Part shown: one piece after another, positions 45,913-55,085 of the stretch
Position numbering within the stretch: the first letter of the stretch is position 1
Layout of the letters: every line of letters starts with the position of its first letter
Assembly: GCF_029892685.1 (NCBI RefSeq)
Contig: NZ_JARXVD010000010.1
Coordinates: 143,195-207,194 of the forward strand
DNA from: Mycobacterium sp. OTB74
GTDB lineage: Bacteria > Actinomycetota > Actinomycetes > Mycobacteriales > Mycobacteriaceae
Direction: 5' to 3'
Length of the DNA stretch: 64,000 nucleotides
Translations under genes and position numbers: made by a program
Notes under the pieces: model-generated
Told to the model about the DNA's origin: nothing
The model's database searches: none
Seen by the model: the letters and a program-made list of their open reading frames with translations, nothing else

Positions 45913-46773
45913 GTGACCGCTGTGCCTCCGTATCAGGACCTGCTCTGGCCCACCGTCCTCGCGATGCGCGACCTCGGCGACTCGGGGTCAATCGACGAGA
46001 TCACCGAATGCGTCCTCGAGCGGCAGAACTTCTCGGAGGAGCAGCAGTCGGCCCTGCACGGAGATGGACCGGGGACCGAGATCGCCTACCGGTTGGCCTG
46101 GGCGCGGACCTACCTCAAGGGGATGGGTCTCGCCGACAACTCCCGCCGGGGAGTCTGGAGCCTCACCACCGAGGGGCGGACTGTCACCGAACCGGAAATC
46201 GAGCCGCTGCGGCAGAGGTACCTAGCCGAGAGTCGCAAGCGCAAGCGCAAGCCCGAAGGCGGCGATGGCGAGATGCCGGACCCACTCCCGGGCGGTGCAG
46301 CGTCCGAGCAGGCGTGGCGGGACCAGCTTCTCGACGCCGTGATGAAGATGGAGCCCGCCGCGTTCGAAAGGCTTGCGCAACGACTACTTCGCGAGGCCGG
46401 GTTCACGAACACCAGGGTGACCGGCAAGTCCGGCGACGGCGGCATCGATGGGGTCGGCGTGTACCGGCTCTCCTTGGTGAGTTTCCCGGTGTTCTTCCAG
46501 TGCAAGCGGTACGTCGGCTCGGTCGGAGCGGGGGCGGTTCGCGACTTCCGCGGCGCCATGGCAGGCCGCGGCGACAAGGGCCTGCTGATTACGACCGGAA
46601 CTTTCACGGCCGATGCTAAGGCCGAAGCCGCCCGCGATGGCGCACCACCGCTCGACCTCATCGACGGCGCCCGGCTGTGCGAGCTGCTCAAGGAGTTCGA
46701 CATGGGGGTCACCACGCGTATCCGGCAAGTCGAAGACGTGTCCGTCGACAGCTCGTTCTTCGAGGCGATGTAG
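45913..46773 (+). CDS. Mrr-family nuclease
   Basis: 286 residues from a GTG at 45913 (VTAVPPYQDLLWPTVLAM); an ATG at 45880 is an alternative. The -10-like TAAGTT at 45900-45905 lies seven bases before the GTG. The N-terminal 90 residues are the winged-helix Mrr_N region (IDEITECVL, AWARTYLKGMGLADNSRRGV). The C-terminal half is the nuclease: KMEPAAFERLAQRLLREAGF, then GDGGIDGVG, and Gln-Cys-Lys at about 196. Stand-alone Mrr cuts methylated DNA; here it heads an operon with an SMC ATPase, an arrangement seen in Lamassu-like systems. Confidence 0.88.
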   Translation: MTAVPPYQDLLWPTVLAMRDLGDSGSIDEITECVLERQNFSEEQQSALHGDGPGTEIAYRLAWARTYLKGMGLADNSRRGVWSLTTEGRTVTEPEIEPLRQRYLAESRKRKRKPEGGDGEMPDPLPGGAASEQAWRDQLLDAVMKMEPAAFERLAQRLLREAGFTNTRVTGKSGDGGIDGVGVYRLSLVSFPVFFQCKRYVGSVGAGAVRDFRGAMAGRGDKGLLITTGTFTADAKAEAARDGAPPLDLIDGARLCELLKEFDMGVTTRIRQVEDVSVDSSFFEAM

Positions 46774-46915
46774 GCCGCTCTGCGCATGGGTCAGCGCGGC
46801 CAGCGCGGACGTCCTGGGATCGGTTACACCCCGCCGCAGCCATTTGTTCGTTGCTTGTCGGCTGTGTCGGATGTGTGTGCGAAGCTGCGTGCACCTCTGG
46901 GAAAGGGACGTGACA

Positions 46916-49372
46916 GTGGACGATGCGGGGCTCGGTGATTCAGTCGAGGCGGAGGTCTGGCAACTGCTAGACGCGGACGATGCGGTGGCGGACGACACCG
47001 CTTATCTCGTCGCTGCGGCACTGCGAGGCGACGAGGAGCTCGCCGCGCAGCTGGGTGGCGACGCCAACGCACCGCAGCGGCCCGAACCTGCGACGGCGGC
47101 AGAACCTGAACCACTGCGGGCATTCGTCCGATCCATCACGGTGGAGGGGTTCCGCGGCATCGGCCGGCGCACGACTCTGGAGGTGAACCCGTACCACGGG
47201 ATCACCGTGATCAGCGGCCGCAACGGCTCGGGTAAGTCCAGCTTCGCCGAGGCCCTCGAATACGCGCTGACCGGCACCAGCTACCGGTGGGCCAACAAGA
47301 AGAGCCAGCAGTGGGAGGCCTCCTGGCGGAACTTGCACGCGGGTGAGCCGGCGTCGATCAGGGTCGACTTCGCGATGGAGTCGGACGACGAGCGCACGGG
47401 CACTACCGCCCTTATCGGAGTCGACTGGTCGTCGGACTGCAAACTGACCGAGGCCAAGCGCTGGTCGCAGATCAAGGGCCAGAAGCAGGCCCCGGTCGGC
47501 GCGCTCGGCTGGGACCAGGCCCTCGAAACCCACCGGCCGCTCATGTCCTACGACGAACTTGGCGGGCTCTTCGAAGAGGGGCAGTCCGCGCTGTACGACG
47601 CGCTGAACCTGCTGCTCGGTCTCGACGAGATCAGTGCCGCCGACACCCGTCTCAAGCAGGCGGAGAAGCGGCTCGGCGGGCCGCGTAAGGCGGCCACCGA
47701 GGCCCGCGCCCGCTTACGCCAGGCCCTTGACGGGATCGCCGACCCACGGGCTGAGCAGGTCAAGAAGTTGACCGCGAAGGCACCGTACGACCTCGCGGCG
47801 ATCACCGCGACGACGACGGGTACCGCGACCGACCAGGCGGCTACCATCGCGCGCCTGCGGACCATCGCCGCGCTCGAAGTCCCCGCCGCGTCCACCGCCT
47901 CCCAGGTCGCGAACGAACTGCGGGCCGCCATCGACGAATGTGCCGGTGGGTCTGCCGCCGTCGACAATGCGCTGGTGGCGCGCGCCGACCTGCTGCGTGA
48001 CGCGCTGAGCCTGCACGTACACGCCGGAGACGGGATCTGTCCGGTATGCGAGACCGGGACTCTCGATGCCACCTGGCGCGCCGCCGCCGAGGCACGGCTC
48101 GCGAAGGCCGATGAGGACGCAGCGGCACACCGGAAGGTGACGGCGCGGCTGAACCAGGCCCGGACCGCGGCGGAGGGGTTCTTCGCCGACGTGGAGGCCG
48201 TCGCCGCGATCGAAGGGGTGCAGCTCGCCACCCTGCAGGACTTCGACGCGGCGCTCACGAACGCCCGAGCCGTTCCTGGGGCCCTGGCCGAACTGCCGGC
48301 GCAGGTGGAGACCGCCACTGCGGAGCTCGCGGCCGCGGCGGACGCGCTGCGGGTGGAGGCGGAGGGGCACGCGGACGAACTGGAGGACGCGTGGGCGTCT
48401 ACCGCGGAGACGATCATCAACTGGGTGGCGCTGGAGAAGTCAGCACGCGCCGACGATGCCCGACTCGGCAAGGTCAAGGCGGCGGTGAAGTGGTTGCGCA
48501 ACTGCGGGGACACGCTGCGGGAGCGGCGCATGGCACCGATGGTTGAGCAGGCGGGTGAGATCTGGAGCCGGATGCGGCACGAGAGCAACGTCGACATCGG
48601 CAACATCACCCTCGAAGGAGCGGCCACACGCCGCCACGTCACCGTGGACGCCACCGTGGACGGGGTGCCGGCCGGCGCGCTGTCGGTGATGAGCCAGGGC
48701 GAGCTGCACGCGCTGGCCCTGGCGCTGTTTATCCCGCGCGCCACCACACCGGCGAGCCCGTTCCGGTTCTTGGTGCTTGACGACCCGATCCAGGCAATGG
48801 ACCCGGCCAAGATCGGCGGTTTCCTCGACGTGCTGGTCGAGCTCGCGAACACCCGGCAGGTGATCGTGTTCTCCCACGACGATCGGCTGCCCGCGGCGAT
48901 CCGAGCCCGCTCGGTGCCGGCCCAGCTGCTCGACGTCACCCGGGAGCAGGGGTCGATCGTCGTGGTGAGGGAGAACGACCTGCCGGCGAACCGGTACATC
49001 GCCGACGCCATGGCCGTGATCCTCGACGAGGACATGGACGCCGTCGTGAAGCGGAAGGCGACACCGGGTCTGTTCCGGATGGCTGTCGAGGCCGCGGCGC
49101 ACCAGCGGTTCTTCACCGACCGTGCCCGGGCGGGTGCCACGTACCACGAGACCGACGCGGCGTGGGACAGCGCGAAGAGAACGCAGGAGTGCGTGGCCCT
49201 CGCACTCATGGGCGACTCGTCAGCCGACATAAAGGGGTGGAAGAGCTACCGGTCGCACAGGTCGCCCACCTTGGCGATCTGCGCGAACGGCGTCCACAAC
49301 GGCGCCATCCTCGACCGCGGCACCGTCCGGGACCTTCGCGAGACGGTCCGCGACATCGTGGAGAACCGGTGA
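46916..49372 (+). CDS. SMC/RecF-like ATPase with zinc hook
   Basis: 818 residues from a GTG at 46916, eight bases after GGGAAAGGG; another GTG at 46910 is less well spaced. Walker A GRNGSGKSS (about 100-108), a long coiled-coil region with a single zinc-hook CPVC (375-378), signature MSQGELHALALAL, Walker B FLVLDDPIQAMDP (about 617-629) and H-loop VIVFSHDDR. The 170 residues after the ATPase include LFRMAVEAAAHQRFF and resemble a HEPN-like helical module. The N-terminal 75 residues are acidic and unusual. Likely a DNA-end or structure sensor of a defence system, activating Mrr or the HEPN-like partner. Confidence 0.82.
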   Translation: MDDAGLGDSVEAEVWQLLDADDAVADDTAYLVAAALRGDEELAAQLGGDANAPQRPEPATAAEPEPLRAFVRSITVEGFRGIGRRTTLEVNPYHGITVISGRNGSGKSSFAEALEYALTGTSYRWANKKSQQWEASWRNLHAGEPASIRVDFAMESDDERTGTTALIGVDWSSDCKLTEAKRWSQIKGQKQAPVGALGWDQALETHRPLMSYDELGGLFEEGQSALYDALNLLLGLDEISAADTRLKQAEKRLGGPRKAATEARARLRQALDGIADPRAEQVKKLTAKAPYDLAAITATTTGTATDQAATIARLRTIAALEVPAASTASQVANELRAAIDECAGGSAAVDNALVARADLLRDALSLHVHAGDGICPVCETGTLDATWRAAAEARLAKADEDAAAHRKVTARLNQARTAAEGFFADVEAVAAIEGVQLATLQDFDAALTNARAVPGALAELPAQVETATAELAAAADALRVEAEGHADELEDAWASTAETIINWVALEKSARADDARLGKVKAAVKWLRNCGDTLRERRMAPMVEQAGEIWSRMRHESNVDIGNITLEGAATRRHVTVDATVDGVPAGALSVMSQGELHALALALFIPRATTPASPFRFLVLDDPIQAMDPAKIGGFLDVLVELANTRQVIVFSHDDRLPAAIRARSVPAQLLDVTREQGSIVVVRENDLPANRYIADAMAVILDEDMDAVVKRKATPGLFRMAVEAAAHQRFFTDRARAGATYHETDAAWDSAKRTQECVALALMGDSSADIKGWKSYRSHRSPTLAICANGVHNGAILDRGTVRDLRETVRDIVENR

Positions 49373-49767
49373 CCAGCGACGCCGAACTCCTGCTCGCTCG
49401 CGCAGACGCGCTCCTCGACTCCCCGGATCGGGCGGCGGTGGGCAACTCCGCCCGACTCGCGGCGTTCCTCACCCGGCAGGCGGTGGAGGACCTGATCGAC
49501 GCCCGCTGCTCGGCGCTGACCGGGGTCCCGGTAATTGTCGGAACCGCGCGAGCAAAACTGGCCGTCCTCAAGTCGCTCGACACCACACCGGCTGGCGCCG
49601 TGCTCGTCGACGCCTGGCACCAGCTGACCGGTTTCTGCCACCAGCACGCGTACGCGTTGTCGCCGACGGTGGCGGAGGTGCGGGCACAGTGTTCCGCGGT
49701 GGAACGGGACTGCCTCACAACAGGTTTCGAGACCGGAGCCCCGCACGAAGGAGCGAGCGATGAGTGA
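49369..49767 (+). CDS. HEPN-like helical partner of the SMC ATPase
   Basis: 132 residues; GTG overlaps the SMC stop (GTGA). All-helical: ARLAAFLTRQAVEDLIDARC, then DAWHQLTGFCHQHAYALSPT, a pattern seen in small actinobacterial proteins encoded directly behind this type of ATPase. The His/Arg content fits a HEPN-related fold, but a catalytic R-x4-6-H is not evident. Probably a third subunit. Confidence 0.65.
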   Translation: MTSDAELLLARADALLDSPDRAAVGNSARLAAFLTRQAVEDLIDARCSALTGVPVIVGTARAKLAVLKSLDTTPAGAVLVDAWHQLTGFCHQHAYALSPTVAEVRAQCSAVERDCLTTGFETGAPHEGASDE

Positions 49768-50062
49768 CGTCGAGGTCAGTTGCGTGACCAGGCGTCGCCA
49801 GCGTGGAGTGTGCACCGTATGCGGGAATAGGGTGACGATTCGCGACGACGGGACCTTAGGACCGCACTACCGCGGCGAGGGTGGTCGCATCCGGTGGAAT
49901 AATGAAAACCGCTGCCCCGGAGGTTTCGACCCCGCTGATGACGGGACGGTCCTCCCGGTCGTCTCTCCGGTGAAGGGACATACTGCGCCACCGCCCAGCG
50001 GAGGCGAGCTAAGCGTTCGGACCGTCAGCGGTGGGTTGCCATCATCAGGTCGCAAGCGGTAG
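49760..50062 (+). CDS. Small zinc-ribbon protein of the Mrr/SMC operon
   Basis: 100 residues; ATG overlaps the previous gene by eight bases. One zinc ribbon in the first 55 residues (CTVCGNRVTIRDDG ... HYRGEG ... RCPGG), then a disordered Pro/Ser/Gly tail. Such ribbons are found in many small mycobacterial and phage proteins. Its role in the operon is unknown. Confidence 0.58.
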   Translation: MSDVEVSCVTRRRQRGVCTVCGNRVTIRDDGTLGPHYRGEGGRIRWNNENRCPGGFDPADDGTVLPVVSPVKGHTAPPPSGGELSVRTVSGGLPSSGRKR

Positions 50063-50740
50063 CCGACTCTGCGCCCACGTCGTAAGCGCACGTCGCCGCT
50101 GTCGCAACGCTGGCACTTGCTGCGCTCGACTTAGGCCTCAGCCTCCACCGCCCGGTCTGGTCACGTCGATAGGCTCCCGGCATTCTGAGATTCCTTGGTG
50201 GGCTAGCCTTCAGACGTCTGGAGCGTCCGCGGCTGTGGTCACCGTGATCCTGAACTTCTGGCTGCTGTGGCCAAGGCCGGACCTGCGACTGGTCCACTCC
50301 GTCGAAGCCGTGGAGGACATTAAGCGGGTCACGCGCTGGAACGAGGGCAACTTCACCGGCCTCGACTGGATGCCGCTGGCCTGGGTCCGACTCACCAACT
50401 ACGGCGATGGGAACGCGCACGATGTGAAGCTGACAGGTGAGCGCTGCCGTCACGGGTATGGGTCGGGGATTCCGGTGTGCTTCCTTATGCCGGCCAGCCG
50501 GCACAGGCCGCAGATCCGTCGTGGACCGACACCATCGCCGCCATAGAACCGGGCGAGTCTGTGAATGTGTGCATCGTGGCGCGCAACGATCAGTCGCACG
50601 CGAAGCCGACCGTCGCCGTGTCCTGGCCGCGGCTGCCAGGACGCATATGGGCCGGCGATCGGGCAACGTACCTCGATTTCGCCCAGCCGCAGAGAGTTGA
50701 GCACGGTATGCCGGGGCAGACGGAACTCGACGGGGCATGA
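50031..50740 (+). pseudogene. Frameshifted gene for a membrane-anchored protein
   Basis: A first frame (to about 50,445) encodes a hydrophobic anchor (ASAAVVTVILNFWLLWP) and a beta-rich part ending at GNAHDVKLTGE. The sense continues in another frame as ALPSRVWVGDSGVLPYAG and on to IEPGESVNVCIVARNDQSHA, stopping at 50,740. One base lost near 50,445 explains this. The reconstructed protein would be about 200 residues and would be the fifth gene of the Mrr/SMC operon. A sequencing error is the alternative. Confidence 0.6.
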
Positions 50741-50765
50741 CGTAGCGGACTCGCGAAGGCTGGGC

Positions 50766-51194
50766 GAATCACCGACATCGAAACATAGTCCGACCTGCGG
50801 TGATGCCGAATCACCGGCACGGCAAGTGTGAATCACCGACAAATCACCGACGCTCGAAACGTGCCCTGAACTGCGAAGATGTCGAATCACCGACAATTGG
50901 GGGTAGCACCGACATCCCCTTGGCAGACACCGCACGCAGCGGATGCCTCAGCGGGCAAAAGTTCCCATAACCGATACAAATACAAGAAAAAGGTGGTTGT
51001 TCTTCTTCGTATCGTCGGGGTTTCAGAGGCTGTCACAGGGGGTGTCGGTGATTCGGCGAAACGTCGGTGATTCGGCAAAAGTTATCCATCACAGCAGGTC
51101 AGGTGGTAAATCGAATCACCGACACGTGTCGGTGATTGGGCTCTAATCATCGACGTGAGTGTCGGCGATTCAGATTCCGCGGCGTCGGTGATTC
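50766..51194. other. Iteron-type replication origin
   Basis: Eleven copies of a 12-base iteron, consensus GAATCACCGACA. Forward copies start at 50766, 50808, 50830, 50841 and 50884; inverted copies lie at 51043-51054, 51062-51073, 51160-51171 and 51183-51194; two more meet head to head at 51114-51137. Between the two groups is an AT-rich stretch (about 50,960-51,020) suitable for melting, and a near-DnaA box TTATCCATC at 51082. It lies beside the Rep gene (51,263-54,193). This combination is that of plasmid or integrative-element origins. Confidence 0.8.
51114..51137. repeat. 24-bp perfect palindrome in the origin
   Basis: AATCACCGACAC and its exact complement back to back: two iterons in inverted contact with no spacer. 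In iteron plasmids such inverted pairs often bind Rep dimers and limit copy number; here that is inference. Confidence 0.75.
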
Positions 51195-51262
51195 AAATCG
51201 CGGGACCGAGCACCGCTGCTGCGGAAACCACAGCGAGGGTGCTTGGCGGGTTGGTTGCGCGG

Positions 51263-54193
51263 CTATGCGACGGGCGCGACAGTGCCGATCGCATGGGCAG
51301 CTGCGACCACCGCAAGGGGCGGGGCGTAGAGATCTTGTCCCTTCCGGTTCTTACCGACCACCCGCAGCGCCCCCTGATCGACAGACCACCTCAGGACATC
51401 GTGGAGAACAGCCCGCGCCGTTTCCCTCCATTTGCCGCCGATCGCAGCTTCCGACAGTGGCTCCTTGGCAACGGTCACCGCTTTCACGGCCCGCTGCGCA
51501 ATCTCCAGCCGAAAAGCGTCCTGCGTGGCGGCCTCAGCGATCCGGCTATGGCCGGAGATCTCGCCGCGGTCGCGGCCGGTGCGGATGCGCTCAACTTTCT
51601 CGCATGCCGCCAGCACCGCGACCGTGGCTTTGAGCACTGCGGCGCGGACCCGGATCACCGCACCGGCTGCAAGCCAATGTGCATCCGTCGGATCAATCAG
51701 CCCCTCATATCGCGCCATTACCGCCGCAATTTTGAGCTGGTGAAGCAGCTCATGGCCGCGCATATCCAACAGCGGATCATCGGCCTCGGCACGCGCCAGG
51801 ATCCCCTCGGTATCCCAGGCGGCGAAGATGTTTCCGCACCGCTGAGCCCGGGCCGCCTCGAACTCCCGCCGGGCAGCGGGCGGCCAGTGGATCCATACGG
51901 CTGGGCGCTGGCCCTGAACGAGTTCATGTGCCCACGCCGCTGGCGCCGCAGTGCCCTCGTGCACGAGCGGTGGGATCGGCAGGCTCATCCGAGGCAAGCC
52001 CACCACTTCCGTGATCCCGACCGGAAAATAACAGAATCGCTGAGGGTTGCCCAGTCGGCCGCCGGCCAGGATCGGCCCCAGCGCCGCGGGATCAAGTTGC
52101 GCACCCATGCCGACCCCGAAACGATAAGCGTGGGCGGGCATGAAGGTCCGCCGCTTGATATCGGAGGCTGTGGTGCCGACTTCTTCGCCCATCCACGCGC
52201 TGCGGTAGATCCCCATCGCCTTGGTCCCCTGGCGCTGCAACTCGACCATGAAGCTCTCGCTCTCCGCTGTCCACAGCATCACGGACTGGGCATTCCATCG
52301 CCAAGTAAAAGCGCCGTGCCGCACAGCGAAGCGATCCAAGTCATCGGCACCGGCAGCAGAGCTGTCGTCGTCTGTCTCGAGCTCGGCATTGCGTCCCTGG
52401 GTATCCACCATGCTCCCGAAGGTCTTCATGATCCCTTCACCAGTGCCCGCCGCGGTCACCTCTGTTCCCTGCGGCAGGGGCACGAGATCGGCGGCAATTT
52501 TCATAGTTTCGCTTTTGCCGGCCTCAGGCCCGCCGAGCAAAACGCTGTACAACGAAACCGCCGCCCCGCTGGCTGGTCCGCCCTCCTGACCGTCGCTGCC
52601 CACGAGGCGAACATGGGGCGGGATGTGCATCGCCACGCGGGGCGCCACGCCGCCGAGCAGACCCCAGTTCAGCAGGCCACGCGAGGCAGCGGCGTCATCG
52701 ACGTCCCGCATGAGCTTAACGCCCTCCCAGCAGCGGGTTTGGGCTTCGATCCGCCTGATCTCCGCTTCCAACGCAGCGCCGTTGGCGGCGACGGCCTGAC
52801 CCGCCTCAGTGACAGCCCTGGTGCCCTCCGGGGACTCGGTGACAAGCGCCGACGTGGAGTGCACGACCCCAAGATCTTCCAGCGTGTACCCGCTCAGCGG
52901 GGTCCGTTTCAGATCGATGCCGAATTCCCGCGCCAACTCGCGCTCCGAAACATCCGCCAGAAAAGCAGTGAACTGCAGCCGGGATCCGTGCTCGCGGCCC
53001 CAGGCCGCCTGCAGCGTGCCGGAGAACGCGTGCGCGCCCCACCCATGTTCGCAGCCGTCGTGAAGGATTGCGCTCCGCGGACTTGACGTCGCGTCGCGAT
53101 AGGTGTACACCCCGCAGCCACACCCGCCGTCGTAGCCGAAGAAGCTCAGCATGTCACCGCAATGCGCCAGCCATTCATTCCATTCGATCCCATCAATCTC
53201 CTGCGTGATCCGGTCCGAGTTCGGGTTCGGGATGTACTCGCGCTTGACCTCCGGTACCAACACTCCCGCCAGCTCGGCAGCTGGCGGGGGCGCCCCTGCC
53301 TGGCCCCAAAGCCACTGCGGCGCAGGGCCGTTCGTATGTCCTGCTGCGAACTCCTCATGCGCGGCGTAGCGTCCTGCGCGGGCCTCGAAAAGCTGCGATC
53401 CAGGTGCCATAGCGAAACGTGAATGCCGCTTGATGACGACCCGTTCGCGCCCTCCGAGAATCGTGTGGGCCTCGGCTTTCTCTTCGAAAGGGGCGGCCAG
53501 GATGTCGCACTTTCCGCCGCCAAGAGCGACCCCGAGCCTGCTGCGCAGCTGCTCATCGGAGATCTCCTCCGGGCGATCGAAGATGAAGTGCCGCCCTCCA
53601 AACTTCGGGGAGGTTGGGTCGATCCCGTTCGCGGTCGCTATCGATGGGCGGTAGCCTGCAGCGATCATGGCTGCAGTGGAGTGGCGATCTTCGCAGTCGA
53701 TGACAATTTTCCGGCTGCGGCCAACGTCCCAGCCTAGGTTCCCGCCGCTCGCTAGGTGCGCGATCGCCGCTTCGCGCGTGAGCGCCGCAGCGCTGTTCCA
53801 TCCGGCCTGCGCCGGCGCTTTATCCGCGGCGATCAGCGGGATCAGATGCAGGGCATGGGCCAGCAGCTGATCGACGAACCCCGCGGCCTCCTCGCGCGTG
53901 AGGTTCGGCAGAAGCTCTGGGATCGCAGGTTGCTCGATCCCATGCGCTTCCATGAACCGTTCAACGTCCGCCATCCGGATTTGGCGATCGATCGATCGCA
54001 GCTCGCCCAGCCGGGTCAGGACGCCGGTTCGCTGGGCGAGTAGCTTCACCGCGGGATTATGCCAACTCCGCGCCTGGCCCTCCCAGAGTGAGCCGTGCAT
54101 GGGGTACTCACGGAGGGCTCCAGATGCGGGCGGCACTGCGCCAAGGCCGGTCCGGTTCAGGTGTTCGGCAGCAGCGGGAGCCCCGGCGGTCAT
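51263..54193 (-). CDS. Replication protein: primase-polymerase plus helicase
   Basis: 976 residues. An archaeo-eukaryotic-type prim-pol region is at about 120-260: LASGGNLGWDVGRSRKIVID with Asp166 and Glu168/Asp169, then GGRHFIF (His202). A middle zinc-binding segment contains CGCGVYTYRD and DGCEHGW. The C-terminal half is a P-loop helicase of DUF3987/D5 type (LLGGPEAGKSE near 552-562, then LWTAESESFM). Such proteins initiate replication of phage satellites and integrative elements. The start overlaps a small upstream ORF (ATGA). The adjacent iterons are the probable target. Confidence 0.85.
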   Translation of the reverse strand: MTAGAPAAAEHLNRTGLGAVPPASGALREYPMHGSLWEGQARSWHNPAVKLLAQRTGVLTRLGELRSIDRQIRMADVERFMEAHGIEQPAIPELLPNLTREEAAGFVDQLLAHALHLIPLIAADKAPAQAGWNSAAALTREAAIAHLASGGNLGWDVGRSRKIVIDCEDRHSTAAMIAAGYRPSIATANGIDPTSPKFGGRHFIFDRPEEISDEQLRSRLGVALGGGKCDILAAPFEEKAEAHTILGGRERVVIKRHSRFAMAPGSQLFEARAGRYAAHEEFAAGHTNGPAPQWLWGQAGAPPPAAELAGVLVPEVKREYIPNPNSDRITQEIDGIEWNEWLAHCGDMLSFFGYDGGCGCGVYTYRDATSSPRSAILHDGCEHGWGAHAFSGTLQAAWGREHGSRLQFTAFLADVSERELAREFGIDLKRTPLSGYTLEDLGVVHSTSALVTESPEGTRAVTEAGQAVAANGAALEAEIRRIEAQTRCWEGVKLMRDVDDAAASRGLLNWGLLGGVAPRVAMHIPPHVRLVGSDGQEGGPASGAAVSLYSVLLGGPEAGKSETMKIAADLVPLPQGTEVTAAGTGEGIMKTFGSMVDTQGRNAELETDDDSSAAGADDLDRFAVRHGAFTWRWNAQSVMLWTAESESFMVELQRQGTKAMGIYRSAWMGEEVGTTASDIKRRTFMPAHAYRFGVGMGAQLDPAALGPILAGGRLGNPQRFCYFPVGITEVVGLPRMSLPIPPLVHEGTAAPAAWAHELVQGQRPAVWIHWPPAARREFEAARAQRCGNIFAAWDTEGILARAEADDPLLDMRGHELLHQLKIAAVMARYEGLIDPTDAHWLAAGAVIRVRAAVLKATVAVLAACEKVERIRTGRDRGEISGHSRIAEAATQDAFRLEIAQRAVKAVTVAKEPLSEAAIGGKWRETARAVLHDVLRWSVDQGALRVVGKNRKGQDLYAPPLAVVAAAHAIGTVAPVA

Positions 54194-54384
54194 CGGCCCC
54201 GCCCCCCGTAAACCCGAACACCGGGCGGGAGAATCGGCAGCGGCATTCCGCCGGGGTTCGAAACGGCGATCAGGCTTCCGACGAGCTGCAGATATCGCGG
54301 CGTATCGCGTGACCGGGACCGCTCCGCGGCGGCGTGGCGTAGGCGGCGCGCACGCGCAGCGTCGGAGAAATCAGATATGATCAC
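54190..54384 (-). CDS. Small basic protein coupled to Rep
   Basis: 64 residues whose stop overlaps the Rep start (ATGA). Basic first half (DAARARRLRHAAAERSRSRD) and a Pro/Gly-rich end. Probably made with Rep and possibly regulating it. No family recognised. Confidence 0.55.
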   Translation of the reverse strand: MIISDFSDAARARRLRHAAAERSRSRDTPRYLQLVGSLIAVSNPGGMPLPILPPGVRVYGGRGR

Positions 54385-54473
54385 GAAAGTTCCTGACGTT
54401 TATGGTGATTCGGAGGGGACGGGTTCAGCTCTGCTGTGGCGGTAGAGATGACTGAACAAATTCTGATGCGAGC

Positions 54474-54494
54474 CCCGGCCCTTGAGCGGCCGGG
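54474..54494. terminator. Hairpin between Xis-like gene and Rep operon
   Basis: Arms CCCGGCC (54474-54480) and GGCCGGG (54488-54494) around a 7-base loop, followed on the plus strand by TTTCGTGCTTT. The flanking genes are both on the minus strand, so the T-rich side points the wrong way for them; it may stop antisense transcription. Confidence 0.4.
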
Positions 54495-54503
54495 TTTCGT
54501 GCT

Positions 54504-54701
54504 TTAAGGGGCTGCGACGGTGGCGTTTTCGCGATACTCGTCGATCCAGCTGGCGCGGATCCGGTATCCGCGTCCGATCCGCATAGCGCGGAGTCGACCG
54601 CTCCGGATTGCCCTCAGGACTGTCTCCTTGCAGATGCCCAGCTCTTCGGCAACCGCAGGAACGAGCAGCTCTGGATCGTGTTCACGTGTGGTGGTTGGCA
54701 T
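54504..54701 (-). CDS. AlpA/Xis-like excisionase or DNA-binding protein
   Basis: 65 residues forming a single winged helix of the MerR/HTH_17 type: VPAVAEELGICKETVLRAIR, then the wing RLRAMRIGRGYRI and RASWIDEYRE. Proteins of this size and pattern are excisionases or activators in actinobacterial integrative elements. It lies upstream of the Rep operon in the same direction. Confidence 0.78.
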   Translation of the reverse strand: MPTTTREHDPELLVPAVAEELGICKETVLRAIRSGRLRAMRIGRGYRIRASWIDEYRENATVAAP

Positions 54702-55085
54702 TTCGGCTCCCAGTTCAAGTTGTGATCTGTAGTGGTGCGTTGGCTAAAGCTTGCCGCAATTTTCAAATCCGCAAAATGAGACTGCGACACGCGGTCTCGG
54801 CGGAGTGTCGGAGGGCTGATTCTGCCGCTGGAATCCGGCATCGCCGCAGGTCGGGTCCCATACAGGACGTGACATCTGTGTTGCCCTGGCTAGCGACCGA
54901 AACCTGTGGCAATTCTCTGTTTTAGGGAATTAGAACGCAGCCCCTCTACCTACCTCAGCATTCCCCCGACGGCGCCAATTGCTGCGACACGCTCGCCGTA
55001 GCACGGTCGACCCGCCGTCCCTCGATGCAAAACGGTGGCCGGCGCGACCCCACTTGCTCCAGTGACCGTTGTAGATCGCTTATCT
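54702..55085. other. Promoter-side region upstream of the Xis-like gene
   Basis: No gene accepted. It includes AT-rich patches near 54,760-54,780 and 54,905-54,935 and small inverted repeats such as GAGAC...GGTCTC near 54,777-54,798. It presumably holds the promoter for the Xis-like gene and leads into the GCGTCA array. Confidence 0.4.

Noticed and set aside
47548..49230. 560-residue open frame on the minus strand opposite the SMC ATPase
   Set aside because: Low-complexity Ser/Ala/Arg translation; the plus strand has all ATPase motifs.
50766..51194. CRISPR array
   Set aside because: The units are 12 bases, in both orientations, with irregular short gaps; there are no spacers of uniform length and no cas genes.
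51155..53086. 643-residue open frame on the plus strand opposite Rep
   Set aside because: It mirrors the Rep gene; the minus strand has the prim-pol and Walker motifs, and the plus translation is Arg/His/Pro-rich without domains.
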